Shown in pieces: positions 21,929 to 29,814 of a stretch of 36,064 bases of DNA. The notes beneath the pieces were generated by a model. That model saw nothing but the letters and a program-made list of their open reading frames with translations, was not told the DNA's origin and did not search any database. Source of the DNA: Micromonospora craterilacus (GTDB taxonomy: Bacteria; Actinomycetota; Actinomycetes; Mycobacteriales; Micromonosporaceae); the NCBI RefSeq assembly GCF_003236315.1, contig NZ_POTY01000036.1:1-36064 (forward strand). The letters are read 5' to 3'. Positions within the stretch are counted from its first letter, which is position 1. Each line of letters begins with the position of its first letter. Made by a program: the position numbers and the translations under genes.

Positions 21929-23956
21929 CTACTCCTCGCGGACCACGCGGACCCCGTGGCCGTCGAGCCGCAGTGGCTCGCCGGGCTCGACCCGGGCACC
22001 GGTGAGCAGGTCGACGCCGCCGACGGTGGCGGTCACCTGCACCGGCTCGGCGTCGTGGTTGAGCAGGAACCGTAGCCGCGTCCCGTCACCGGTGACCCGC
22101 ACGGTGGTCTCCAGGCCCGGCAGGTCCGGGTACGGTCCGGTCAGGCCGTGGTGGTCGAGCACCTGCCGCACCACCCAGGACACGCCGGGCTGGTCCAGCG
22201 CCGTGCCGACGTACCAGCCGTGGCCGGCGCCGTACGCGTGGCGGGTGACCGCCGGGGTGCCCGCGTAGAAGTCGGCCTGGTAGCTGCCCACCACCTCGGC
22301 ACCCTCGGCGATGACCAGCTCGAACACCAGCCGTGCGGCGACCTCGACCCGGTCGGCGCCTTCGCCCAGGCAGACCGGGTTGACCACGTCCGCCTCGCGG
22401 GCGTCCCACTCGTCGACCCGGACACCCAGCAGCGGCCCCAGCGGGCCGGGCACGTCCATCAGGAACGCGTTGCCGTCCACGTCCACCCGCCCGGACAGGA
22501 ACGTGGTCAGCACCGACCCGCCCCGCTCGGCCACCCCGGCCAACCGCTCGGCCAGGTCGCCCTTGACCATGTGCAGCGCCGGAGCGACCACCACCTGGTA
22601 GCCGGAGAGGTCCGCGTCGACCGCGACCACGTCGACGTCCACCCCGGCCTCCCACAGCGCGCGGTAGTAGGCCAGCAGCACCTGCTGGTAGCGGACCAGC
22701 CGGGACGGGCCGTCGGATATCTCCAGCGCCCACCAGCTGTCCCAGTCGAAGAGCAACGCCACCCGGGCCGGGGTCCGTGCGCCCAGCGTCGCGCCGCCGA
22801 GCCGGCCCAGTTCCGCCCCGAGTTCGGCGACCTCCCGGAACACCCGGGTGTCGGCGCGGCCGGCGTGGCCGATGACCGCCCCGTGGTACTTCTCGCACGC
22901 CCCGCGTGACGCCCGCAGCTGGAAGAACAGCACCGCGTCCGCGCCGTGTGCGACCGCCTGCCAGCTCCACAGCCGCATCACCCTGGGCCGTTTGAGCTGG
23001 TTGACGTCCCGGCAGGCCGTCATGCTCGGCGTCTGCTCCATCAACCAGAACGGCTGCCCGCCCTTAAGGCCCCGCATCAGGTCGTGGCTCAGCGCCGCCC
23101 AGTGTGGCGAGCTGTCGTCGGGCGGGTAGTTGTCCCACGAGACGAAGTCCAGCTGCTCCGCCCAGCGGTGGTAGTCGATCGGCCGGTACATGCCCATGAA
23201 GTTGGTGGTCACCGGCAGCTCGCTGGACTCGCGGATCGCCGCCTTCTCGTCGCGGAAGTTGGCCAGCATCGCCTCCGACATGAACCGCCGGTAGTCCAGG
23301 GTGATGCCCTGGAAGGCGGTGTGGTCCGGCCCCCGCCAGTGCTCGGTCAGCGCCGACGGCGGCTCGATCTCGTCCCAGTCGGTGAAGGTGTGCGACCAGA
23401 ACGTGGTGTACCAGGCCGTGTTCAGCGCCGCCAGGGTGCGGTAGCGCTCGCGCAGCCAGTCCCGGAAGCCCGCCGCGCACAGCTCGCAGTAGCAGGCACC
23501 GCCGTACTCGTTGCCGACGTGCCAGGCCACCACCGACCGCTTGTCGGCGTAGCGGCCGGCCACCCGGCGCGCCAACTCGGCTGACAGCCGGCGGAACACC
23601 GGGGAACTGGGGCAGGAGTTGTGCCGCTGCCCGAACCGGTGCCGACGCCCCTCGAAGTCGACCCGGGTCACCTCCGGGTGGGCGCGGGCCAACCACGCCG
23701 GGTGGGCTCCCGTGCCGGTCGCCAGGCAGATCATGCGACCCTGCGCGGTGGCCCGCTCGACGATGCGATCCAGCAGGGCGAAGTCGTACACCTCCGGGGC
23801 CGGCTGGGTCAGCGCCCAGTCGAACACGCCGAGGGTGACGGTGTCGATGCCGGCCAGGTCGAACAGCCGGTAGTCGTCGCCCCACACCGGCTCGGGCCAC
23901 TGCTCCGGGTTGTAGTCGCCGCCGAACGGCACCTTCGGCGTGACCGGCAGACTCAC
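21929..23956 (-). CDS. GH42 beta-galactosidase
   Basis: A 675-residue protein of usual GH42 length without signal peptide. It begins with the typical FGGDYNPEQWPE. The acid/base is E150 (AWHVGNEYG) and the nucleophile E307 (FWLMEQTP). C115 with C155, C157 and C160 (CYCELC) form the zinc cluster seen in many GH42 enzymes. The trimerisation domain (about 395-600) and a C-terminal beta domain follow. The start ATG 23956 overlaps the stop of the DUF624 gene by 4 bases. In this locus it could remove galactose or arabinopyranose side groups from xylo-oligosaccharides. It is the last gene of the operon. Confidence 0.95.
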   Translation of the reverse strand: MSLPVTPKVPFGGDYNPEQWPEPVWGDDYRLFDLAGIDTVTLGVFDWALTQPAPEVYDFALLDRIVERATAQGRMICLATGTGAHPAWLARAHPEVTRVDFEGRRHRFGQRHNSCPSSPVFRRLSAELARRVAGRYADKRSVVAWHVGNEYGGACYCELCAAGFRDWLRERYRTLAALNTAWYTTFWSHTFTDWDEIEPPSALTEHWRGPDHTAFQGITLDYRRFMSEAMLANFRDEKAAIRESSELPVTTNFMGMYRPIDYHRWAEQLDFVSWDNYPPDDSSPHWAALSHDLMRGLKGGQPFWLMEQTPSMTACRDVNQLKRPRVMRLWSWQAVAHGADAVLFFQLRASRGACEKYHGAVIGHAGRADTRVFREVAELGAELGRLGGATLGARTPARVALLFDWDSWWALEISDGPSRLVRYQQVLLAYYRALWEAGVDVDVVAVDADLSGYQVVVAPALHMVKGDLAERLAGVAERGGSVLTTFLSGRVDVDGNAFLMDVPGPLGPLLGVRVDEWDAREADVVNPVCLGEGADRVEVAARLVFELVIAEGAEVVGSYQADFYAGTPAVTRHAYGAGHGWYVGTALDQPGVSWVVRQVLDHHGLTGPYPDLPGLETTVRVTGDGTRLRFLLNHDAEPVQVTATVGGVDLLTGARVEPGEPLRLDGHGVRVVREE

Positions 23957-24636
23957 CTCACGAACTCCTTCCGGATGGTGGCGATCATCGGTTCACCGCC
24001 GCGGACCAGGGCCAGGGCCAGCACCGAGCCCAGTGCGGCGAGCGCCGCCTCCGAGGCGACCAGGGTGAGCATCGTCGCCGCGACCAGCAGCAACGCGGTG
24101 CCGACCGGCACCAACGGGGTACGCAGCACGAAGTACCCGGCCAGCCGAATCACGTCGGGCAGCCGGAACGTGAACAGCGAGGTGATCACCAGCGCGTTGA
24201 CCCCGACCACGGCCACCCCCGCGCCGACCAGCACCAACGGCACCGCCCACCAGGCCGGGACCCCGGCGGCCGGCAGGTTGACCAGGTTCACCGCGATGAC
24301 GGTCAGCCACAGCAGCGTCGGCACCCAGACCAGCAGCGAGCCGGCCAGGTTGGCCCGGTAGCCGCGCCAGAACAGCCGCCACGGGTGCAGGTCGGTCAGG
24401 TCGAGGCGCTGGCGGTGCAGCGCGTACACCGCGGCGGACAGCGCCGGGCCGAGCGGCACCGCGCAGACGGCGACCAGCGGCAGGTTGCTCACGTGGCGCT
24501 CCAACGCGAACAGCGCGGCCAGGCCGGGCGCCGCGCAGAGCAACAGCAGCAACTCGACCACCAGCAGGGTGTAGACCAGCGCGGCCCCCCGCGACAGCGG
24601 CCCCTCGCCGAACTCACGCCGAACCGCGGTGCTCAC
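23953..24636 (-). CDS. DUF624 (YesL-like) membrane protein
   Basis: A 227-residue protein with about six membrane helices. DUF624/YesL proteins accompany LplB/LplC-type oligosaccharide importers and carbohydrate-active enzymes, but their role is not established. The family pattern is seen in LHPWRLFWRGYRANL and in the hydrophobic blocks LLVVELLLLLCAAPGLAALF and LVWVPTLLWLTVIAVNLV. GTG 24636 overlaps the GH39 stop (GTGA), and its stop overlaps the GH42 start, so it is coupled on both sides. Confidence 0.88.
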   Translation of the reverse strand: MSTAVRREFGEGPLSRGAALVYTLLVVELLLLLCAAPGLAALFALERHVSNLPLVAVCAVPLGPALSAAVYALHRQRLDLTDLHPWRLFWRGYRANLAGSLLVWVPTLLWLTVIAVNLVNLPAAGVPAWWAVPLVLVGAGVAVVGVNALVITSLFTFRLPDVIRLAGYFVLRTPLVPVGTALLLVAATMLTLVASEAALAALGSVLALALVRGGEPMIATIRKEFVR

Positions 24637-26147
24637 GACGGCTCCCGGCCGAACAGGCGGCGCTCGTCCCACCATGGTGGTGTCTCGTCGGTCACCGGGG
24701 TGACCTCGGCCAGGGTCACCTCGTGCCGGGTCAGGTGCAGGTCCAGCTCGACGCGGCCGGCCACCACCGGCAGCGACGCGTGCCGCCGGGCCGGCTCGGC
24801 GGCCGTCCGCAGCAGGTCGAGCTGGTACGCGGTCGGCGAGGCCGGGCGGCCCAGCTCGCACCACGCCCGCCAGGCGTTGCCCGCCTCCTCGCTGACCGAG
24901 GAGCGCAGCAGGAAGGCGGTACGGGCCGGGGCCACCGGCAGCGACAGGCGCACGGTGTGCCCGTCGACCGGGTCGCGGCCGGTGACGTCGACCGGCGCCC
25001 AGGCCAGCACGGTGACCCGGCCGGAGTCGTCGCGGGTGACCAGGTGGTCCGCGCCCCGGGCGAGCACCTGGTCGCCGAGCCGGCTCATGAACGCGTACAG
25101 GTGGTAGGTGGGTTTCTTGATCTGGCGGTGGGTGAGCAGGCCGAACCCGCCGTGGAACAGCGTGGTCGGCACCCCCTGCTCCTCGAACATGTCGCTGAAC
25201 GTCCAGTACGCGAAGGAGTCGACCAGGTCGCCGCCGCCGGCCAGCACCGGGGCGAGGTAGGCGGCGTGGAACGCGGTGTCGTGGATCGGGTTGTCCGGCC
25301 GGTAGGAGGAGTTGAACTCGGTGACGTGCACGGGCAGCTCGGCGAGCGGGGTGCCGGCGAGCTGTTGGCGCGGGCTGGCGAACTGTTCCAGCAGCCGGGC
25401 CGCCGGGGCCAGGGTCTGGTGTACGCCGAACGGCACGTGCTGGGCCGGCCCGGAGGTGTACGCGTGCCGGCTGACGAAGTCGACCGGCACCGACCGGTCG
25501 GTGACGAACTCGGCGAACCGGGGCAGCCAGTCGTCGCCGGCACCGGGGGAGAGCGCCGGGCCGCCCACCTGGAGTTCGGCGTCCACCTCCTTGACCGCGT
25601 GCGCGGTCACCTCGTACAGCCGGTGGTAGGCGCCGGCGTCGGCGTCCTGCCAGAAGTCGGTGAGGTCGGGTTCGTTCCACACCTCGATGGGCCAGCCGCG
25701 CACCTCGGCCAGCCCGTACCGGTCGACGAGGTGACCGACCGTGGCCCGGACCAGGTCGGCCCACTCGGTGTGCGAGCGGGGCGGGGTGACGTTGCCGCGC
25801 CACCAGAACACCGTCTGGTCGCCACTGGCCAGGTCGGCGGGCATGAATCCCAGCTCCAGGAACGGCCGGATGCCCAGTTCGAGGTACGCGTCGACGACCT
25901 GGTCGAGGTACGTGAAGGCGTGCCGGACGTGGCGCTCGCCCCGGTAGTCGTACGGGCGGTGCACGCCGACGCCGTCGCTGAACAGCCCGTGCCCACGGAT
26001 ATGCCGGAAGCCGATCTCGCGTTGGATCAGCGCGAGAGAGTCCTGGTAGTCGCGCCGCAGCGCCAGCTCGAACCGGCCGGTGCCGACGGCGAACCGCCAC
26101 GCGTCGGACAGTCGGCCGCAGGGGTGCTCCGCAACGGTGATGCGCAT
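24633..26147 (-). CDS. GH39 beta-xylosidase
   Basis: A 504-residue GH39-type enzyme without signal peptide. The acid/base is E159 in IEVWNEPD and the nucleophile E277 in VHVTEFNSSY, the two hallmark sites of the family. The segment FRHIRGHGLFSDGVGVHRP near 48-66 is also typical. A C-terminal beta domain of about 120 residues follows the barrel. ATG 26147 is chosen because GAGGAC lies just upstream and the frame before it has no domain. It should release xylose from short xylo-oligosaccharides in the cytosol. 74 bases separate it from the binding-protein gene. Confidence 0.93.
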   Translation of the reverse strand: MRITVAEHPCGRLSDAWRFAVGTGRFELALRRDYQDSLALIQREIGFRHIRGHGLFSDGVGVHRPYDYRGERHVRHAFTYLDQVVDAYLELGIRPFLELGFMPADLASGDQTVFWWRGNVTPPRSHTEWADLVRATVGHLVDRYGLAEVRGWPIEVWNEPDLTDFWQDADAGAYHRLYEVTAHAVKEVDAELQVGGPALSPGAGDDWLPRFAEFVTDRSVPVDFVSRHAYTSGPAQHVPFGVHQTLAPAARLLEQFASPRQQLAGTPLAELPVHVTEFNSSYRPDNPIHDTAFHAAYLAPVLAGGGDLVDSFAYWTFSDMFEEQGVPTTLFHGGFGLLTHRQIKKPTYHLYAFMSRLGDQVLARGADHLVTRDDSGRVTVLAWAPVDVTGRDPVDGHTVRLSLPVAPARTAFLLRSSVSEEAGNAWRAWCELGRPASPTAYQLDLLRTAAEPARRHASLPVVAGRVELDLHLTRHEVTLAEVTPVTDETPPWWDERRLFGREPS

Positions 26148-26221
26148 CGTCGTCCTCGTGCTCGGTGCCTGCGGGGAGCCAGCCGGTCCGGTCGCACCGA
26201 CACGACCGGACCGGCCAGGTG

Positions 26222-27859
26222 CTAGCCGTTCGCCTGCTGGTAGCGGTCGTACGCCTTGGTGACCGTCTCCATGTAGGCGTCCATGTTCTTGCTCTTCAGC
26301 TCCGCCAGGTAGGCGTCCCACTGGGCGAAGTCACGCTGCCCGAGGATGAACTGGAGGGTGGCCTGATAGACGTGGTCGCGCAGCGGGGTCTCCCAGAGCG
26401 ACACCTGCTCCCGCTCCTCGTCGCGCAGCGGATACGGCGGCGGCGGCAACTTCGGGGTCCGGGCGTTCATCACCTGCTGGAACTCCTGCTCCTCCGGGGA
26501 GAAGAACGCCTGCACCAGTTCCGGGGTGCCGCCGTAGGCGAACACCCCGTTGTAGAAGCCGAAGTCCTTCTGCAGGTGCTTCGGGGCATCGGGGTTCAGG
26601 CCGATGACGTTGACGTCCGGCGCGAGGGTGTGCTTGCCGGCGGCGTCCTTGGTGAAGGTGGTGCCTTCCACGCCCCACTTGGCGAACTCCTGGCCCGCGT
26701 CGGAATACCACAGCCAGTCGACGAACTGCATCATCGCCACGAAGTTCTTGCTGTCCCGGGCCTTCGAGGAGATCATCATGCCGTTCTCCAGGCGGCTGGC
26801 TGGGTTGATCTCACCAGCCGGCCCGACCGGCAGCGGGATCTTCGCGATCTTGGCGTTGGCGTTCCTCGCCAGGTCCGGCCGGTAGTCGTTGACCACGGCC
26901 TGGGCGTTGGCGCTGATCACGAAGGACTTGCCGTTGGCGAGCTTCTGTCGGGCGACGTCGTCGGTCTGGGTGAAGCTCTCCGGGTCGAGCAGCTTCTCGG
27001 CGACCAGCTTGTTGAGGTACTGCAACATCTGCTTGTACTTCTCGGTGGCGCCGGTGTACTCGAACTTCTTCGCCTCGGGGTCCCAGCTGACGTGCTGGAA
27101 GTTCCAGCCCGCGCCCTCCAGCCCGTACGACACGGCCAGCAGGTTGAGCAGGTTGCCGGCCGGGTTGGGCTGGCTCCACCGGTCCGAGAACGGGTAGACG
27201 TCCGGATACTTCGCCTTCATCGCCTTGAGCACGGTGTAGAGGTCGTCCCAGGTCTTCGGGACCTCCAGGTTCAGCTCCTGCATGATGTCGGTGCGGACGG
27301 CCAGCGAGTAGTCGTGCCAGGGCTTCTCGTGCAGACCGGGCAGCAGATAGAACTTGCCGTCCTCCTGCCGGAGCGTGTCGATCTCAGGCTTCAGGTTCCA
27401 CTTCTCGATCTTGTCCTTGAGGTTCGGCATCAGGTCGAGGTAGTCGCTGACCGGCAGGATCGCCCCGGAAGAGACGAACGTGTTCACGTCCGGCGGGTAC
27501 GTCTTCGGGATGAGCAACGGCGCGTCACCGGCGCCGATGAGCAGGCTGCGCTTCTGGTTGTAGTCGCTCAGCGGCACGGCGACCGGGTCGAGCGTGACGT
27601 TGGTCCGCGAGGTCAGCTCCGACCAGAACAGCCAGTCGTTCTTCAGCGGGTAGTTCGGGTGGTTGTTGTAGAGGACGGAGAAGGACAGCGGCTCGGTGGC
27701 CTTGAACTGCGTACCGGCGGCGTACTCGGCCATCGCGCCGACCCGGTTCTCCGACAGGTCCTGGGCGTCGGACGGGTCGTCACTACAGGCGGCGATGCTG
27801 GTGGCCGCGAGCAGAGCGGCGGCGGCTGTGGCAACGCGGCGCCACGGTCTGCGGGACAT
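26222..27859 (-). CDS. Sugar ABC transporter solute-binding lipoprotein
   Basis: A 545-residue extracellular solute-binding protein of the large LipO/YtcQ type. The signal peptide ends in the lipobox IAAC with C25 as the lipidated residue. Typical segments are WDDLYTVLKAMKAKYPDVYP and MMQFVDWLWYSDAGQEFAKW. It would capture xylo-oligosaccharides for the two permease genes upstream in the operon. The 45 bases between the permease stop and ATG 27859 contain no operator-like palindrome. The substrate is inferred from neighbouring enzymes. Confidence 0.93.
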   Translation of the reverse strand: MSRRPWRRVATAAAALLAATSIAACSDDPSDAQDLSENRVGAMAEYAAGTQFKATEPLSFSVLYNNHPNYPLKNDWLFWSELTSRTNVTLDPVAVPLSDYNQKRSLLIGAGDAPLLIPKTYPPDVNTFVSSGAILPVSDYLDLMPNLKDKIEKWNLKPEIDTLRQEDGKFYLLPGLHEKPWHDYSLAVRTDIMQELNLEVPKTWDDLYTVLKAMKAKYPDVYPFSDRWSQPNPAGNLLNLLAVSYGLEGAGWNFQHVSWDPEAKKFEYTGATEKYKQMLQYLNKLVAEKLLDPESFTQTDDVARQKLANGKSFVISANAQAVVNDYRPDLARNANAKIAKIPLPVGPAGEINPASRLENGMMISSKARDSKNFVAMMQFVDWLWYSDAGQEFAKWGVEGTTFTKDAAGKHTLAPDVNVIGLNPDAPKHLQKDFGFYNGVFAYGGTPELVQAFFSPEEQEFQQVMNARTPKLPPPPYPLRDEEREQVSLWETPLRDHVYQATLQFILGQRDFAQWDAYLAELKSKNMDAYMETVTKAYDRYQQANG

Positions 27860-27904
27860 GGCGGGTCCTCTCGGTTCGGTGGTGGGGGTGGGTGGACACG
27901 CTGG

Positions 27905-28837
27905 CTATCCCTTGACCGCGCCGAGCATGATGCCGCGGACGAAGTACCGCTGGACGAAGGGATAGACCAGGAGGATGGGCAGGGTGGTGAGCACGATGGT
28001 CACGGCCTTGAGGGTCGCCTCGGCCTGGACCTCGTTGGCCTCGGCGATCGCGCCGACGTTCTCCGCGCCGGTGGCCCCCGCGATCAGGTTGCGCAGGTAG
28101 ACGGTCACCGGCCAGAGCTCCTGCCGGTCCATGTAGAGGAACGCGGCGAACCACGAGTTCCAGAAGGCCACCGCGTAGAACAACACCATCGTGGCGACGA
28201 TGGCCTTCGACAGCGGCAGCACGATCCGCAGCAGGATGCCGTACGTGTTCAGCCCGTCGACGGCGGCGGCCTCCTCCAACTCGACCGGCAGGCTCTCGAA
28301 GAACGCCTTCATCACCAGCAGGTTGAACACGTTGATCGCGTTGGGCAGCGCGATGGCCCAGACGCTGTTCTTCAGGCCCAGGCTGGTGACCAGCACGTAG
28401 TTGGGGATCAGCCCGCCGGAGAAGAACATGGTGAACACCGCGATGCCGACCAGCGCGCTGCGACCCTTGAGGTGCTTCTTGGACAGCACGTACGCGTAGC
28501 AGGTGGTCATCACGATCGAGATGACCGTGGCGGCGACGGTGTAGACCACGGTGTTGCGGTAGTTCGTCCAGAACATCGAGTCGGACATCACCAGCCGATA
28601 GGTGTCCAGGTTGAACCCGCGCGGGACGAGGTTCACCTGGCCGGCGATGATGTACGCCTCCTCGCTCATCGAGCGGGCCACGATGTTGACGAACGGGTAG
28701 AGCGTCACCAGCACGACGAGGGTCAGGACGATCGCGTTGACCACCTGGAACACCCGGTAGCCCCGGGTCTGCCGGATGCCCCGCCGCCGGCGCGGCCTGG
28801 TCTCGGTGGCGCGCTCGGCGGTGTCGACGGTCACCAC
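27905..28837 (-). CDS. Sugar ABC transporter permease, LplC/YtcP type
   Basis: A 310-residue permease with six helices. The EAA loop that contacts the ATPase reads EEAAAVDGLNTYGILLRIVL. The C-terminus YPFVQRYFVRGIMLGAVKG is diagnostic for the YtcP/LplC group. GTG 28837 is chosen (GGGGA 7 nt upstream); GTG 28834, which overlaps the stop of the other permease, is almost equally good. It pairs with the LplB-type permease. No ATPase gene is present in the operon, so a shared MsiK-type ATPase elsewhere probably powers transport. Confidence 0.92.
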   Translation of the reverse strand: MVTVDTAERATETRPRRRRGIRQTRGYRVFQVVNAIVLTLVVLVTLYPFVNIVARSMSEEAYIIAGQVNLVPRGFNLDTYRLVMSDSMFWTNYRNTVVYTVAATVISIVMTTCYAYVLSKKHLKGRSALVGIAVFTMFFSGGLIPNYVLVTSLGLKNSVWAIALPNAINVFNLLVMKAFFESLPVELEEAAAVDGLNTYGILLRIVLPLSKAIVATMVLFYAVAFWNSWFAAFLYMDRQELWPVTVYLRNLIAGATGAENVGAIAEANEVQAEATLKAVTIVLTTLPILLVYPFVQRYFVRGIMLGAVKG

Positions 28838-29814
28838 AGGCTCGTCCCCACCGTGCGACGGGCGATCAGGTTCGCCGACATGACGAGGATCAGCCCGATC
28901 ACCGCCTCGAAGAGCCCGATCGCGGCGGCGTAGCTGAAGTTGCTGGACGCGAAGCCCATCCGGAACAGGTACGTGGAGATCACGTCGGCGGTCGGATACG
29001 TCAGCGGGTTGTAGAGCAGCAGGATCTTCTCGAACCCGACCGCCATGAAAGCGCCGATGTTGAGGATCAGTAGCGTCACCATGGTCGGCCGGATGCCGGG
29101 CAGGGTGACGTGCCAGGTCTGCCGCCACCGGTTGGCGCCGTCGATCCGGGCCGCCTCGTACAGGTCGTCGTCGATGGTGGTGAGCGCGGCGAGGTAGAGG
29201 ATGGTGCCCCAGCCGACGGTCTGCCAGACCTCCGACGAGACGTAGATGGCCCGGAACCACTCGGGCCGTTGCAGGAACGGCACCGCCTCGCCGCCGGCCG
29301 CCCGCACTAGCTGGTTGATCGACCCGTCCATGGACAGCAGCTGCATGACCATGGCTGCCACGATCACGATGGACAGGAAGTGCGGCAGGTAGGACACCGA
29401 CTGCACGAACCGCTTGAGCTTGCGGGCGCGTACCTCGTTGAGCAGCAGCGCGAGCACGATCGGCAGCGGAAAGCAGAACAGCAGGGTCAGCGCGCCCAGC
29501 ACCAGCGTGTTGGTGAAGACGTTCCAGAAGGTGGGGTCGCTGAGGAACATCTTCACGTACCGCAGACCCACCCAGTACTCGCCGAAGATGCTGCCGCCGG
29601 GCTGGAACCGGCGGAAGGCGATCACGTTGCCGAGCATCGGCAGGTACCGGAAGACCAGGAAGAACAGCAGCGGCAGGATGGCCAGCGAGTACAGCTGCCA
29701 GTCCCGGCGCAGCGCCCGGCGCCAGGTCCGGCGCGCGGCGCGCGGAACCGGTGGGCGGGAAGCCGGCGGGCCGGGTGCCGGCGCCGGCGAGGTGACCGTG
29801 GTCGGCGTGCTCAT
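28831..29814 (-). CDS. Sugar ABC transporter permease, LplB/YtcO type
   Basis: A 327-residue permease with a Pro-rich cytosolic N-terminus and six helices. The EAA loop reads YEAARIDGANRWRQTWHVTL, and the region LPMLGNVIAFRRFQPGG is typical of LplB-type subunits. Its ATG at 29814 overlaps the GH3 stop (ATGA), and its TGA overlaps the start of the second permease, so the three are coupled. It forms the membrane channel with the LplC-type partner. Confidence 0.93.
   Translation of the reverse strand: MSTPTTVTSPAPAPGPPASRPPVPRAARRTWRRALRRDWQLYSLAILPLLFFLVFRYLPMLGNVIAFRRFQPGGSIFGEYWVGLRYVKMFLSDPTFWNVFTNTLVLGALTLLFCFPLPIVLALLLNEVRARKLKRFVQSVSYLPHFLSIVIVAAMVMQLLSMDGSINQLVRAAGGEAVPFLQRPEWFRAIYVSSEVWQTVGWGTILYLAALTTIDDDLYEAARIDGANRWRQTWHVTLPGIRPTMVTLLILNIGAFMAVGFEKILLLYNPLTYPTADVISTYLFRMGFASSNFSYAAAIGLFEAVIGLILVMSANLIARRTVGTSLW

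Noticed and set aside
21466-21999. 177-codon minus-strand frame between the small protein and GH42
   Set aside because: It overlaps both the 79-residue gene and the GH42 C-terminus in another frame and has no recognisable feature.
26165-28933. 922-codon open frame opposite the binding-protein and permease genes
   Set aside because: Composition dominated by Val, Leu, Arg, Gly and His without domains; the minus-strand genes have lipobox and permease signatures.
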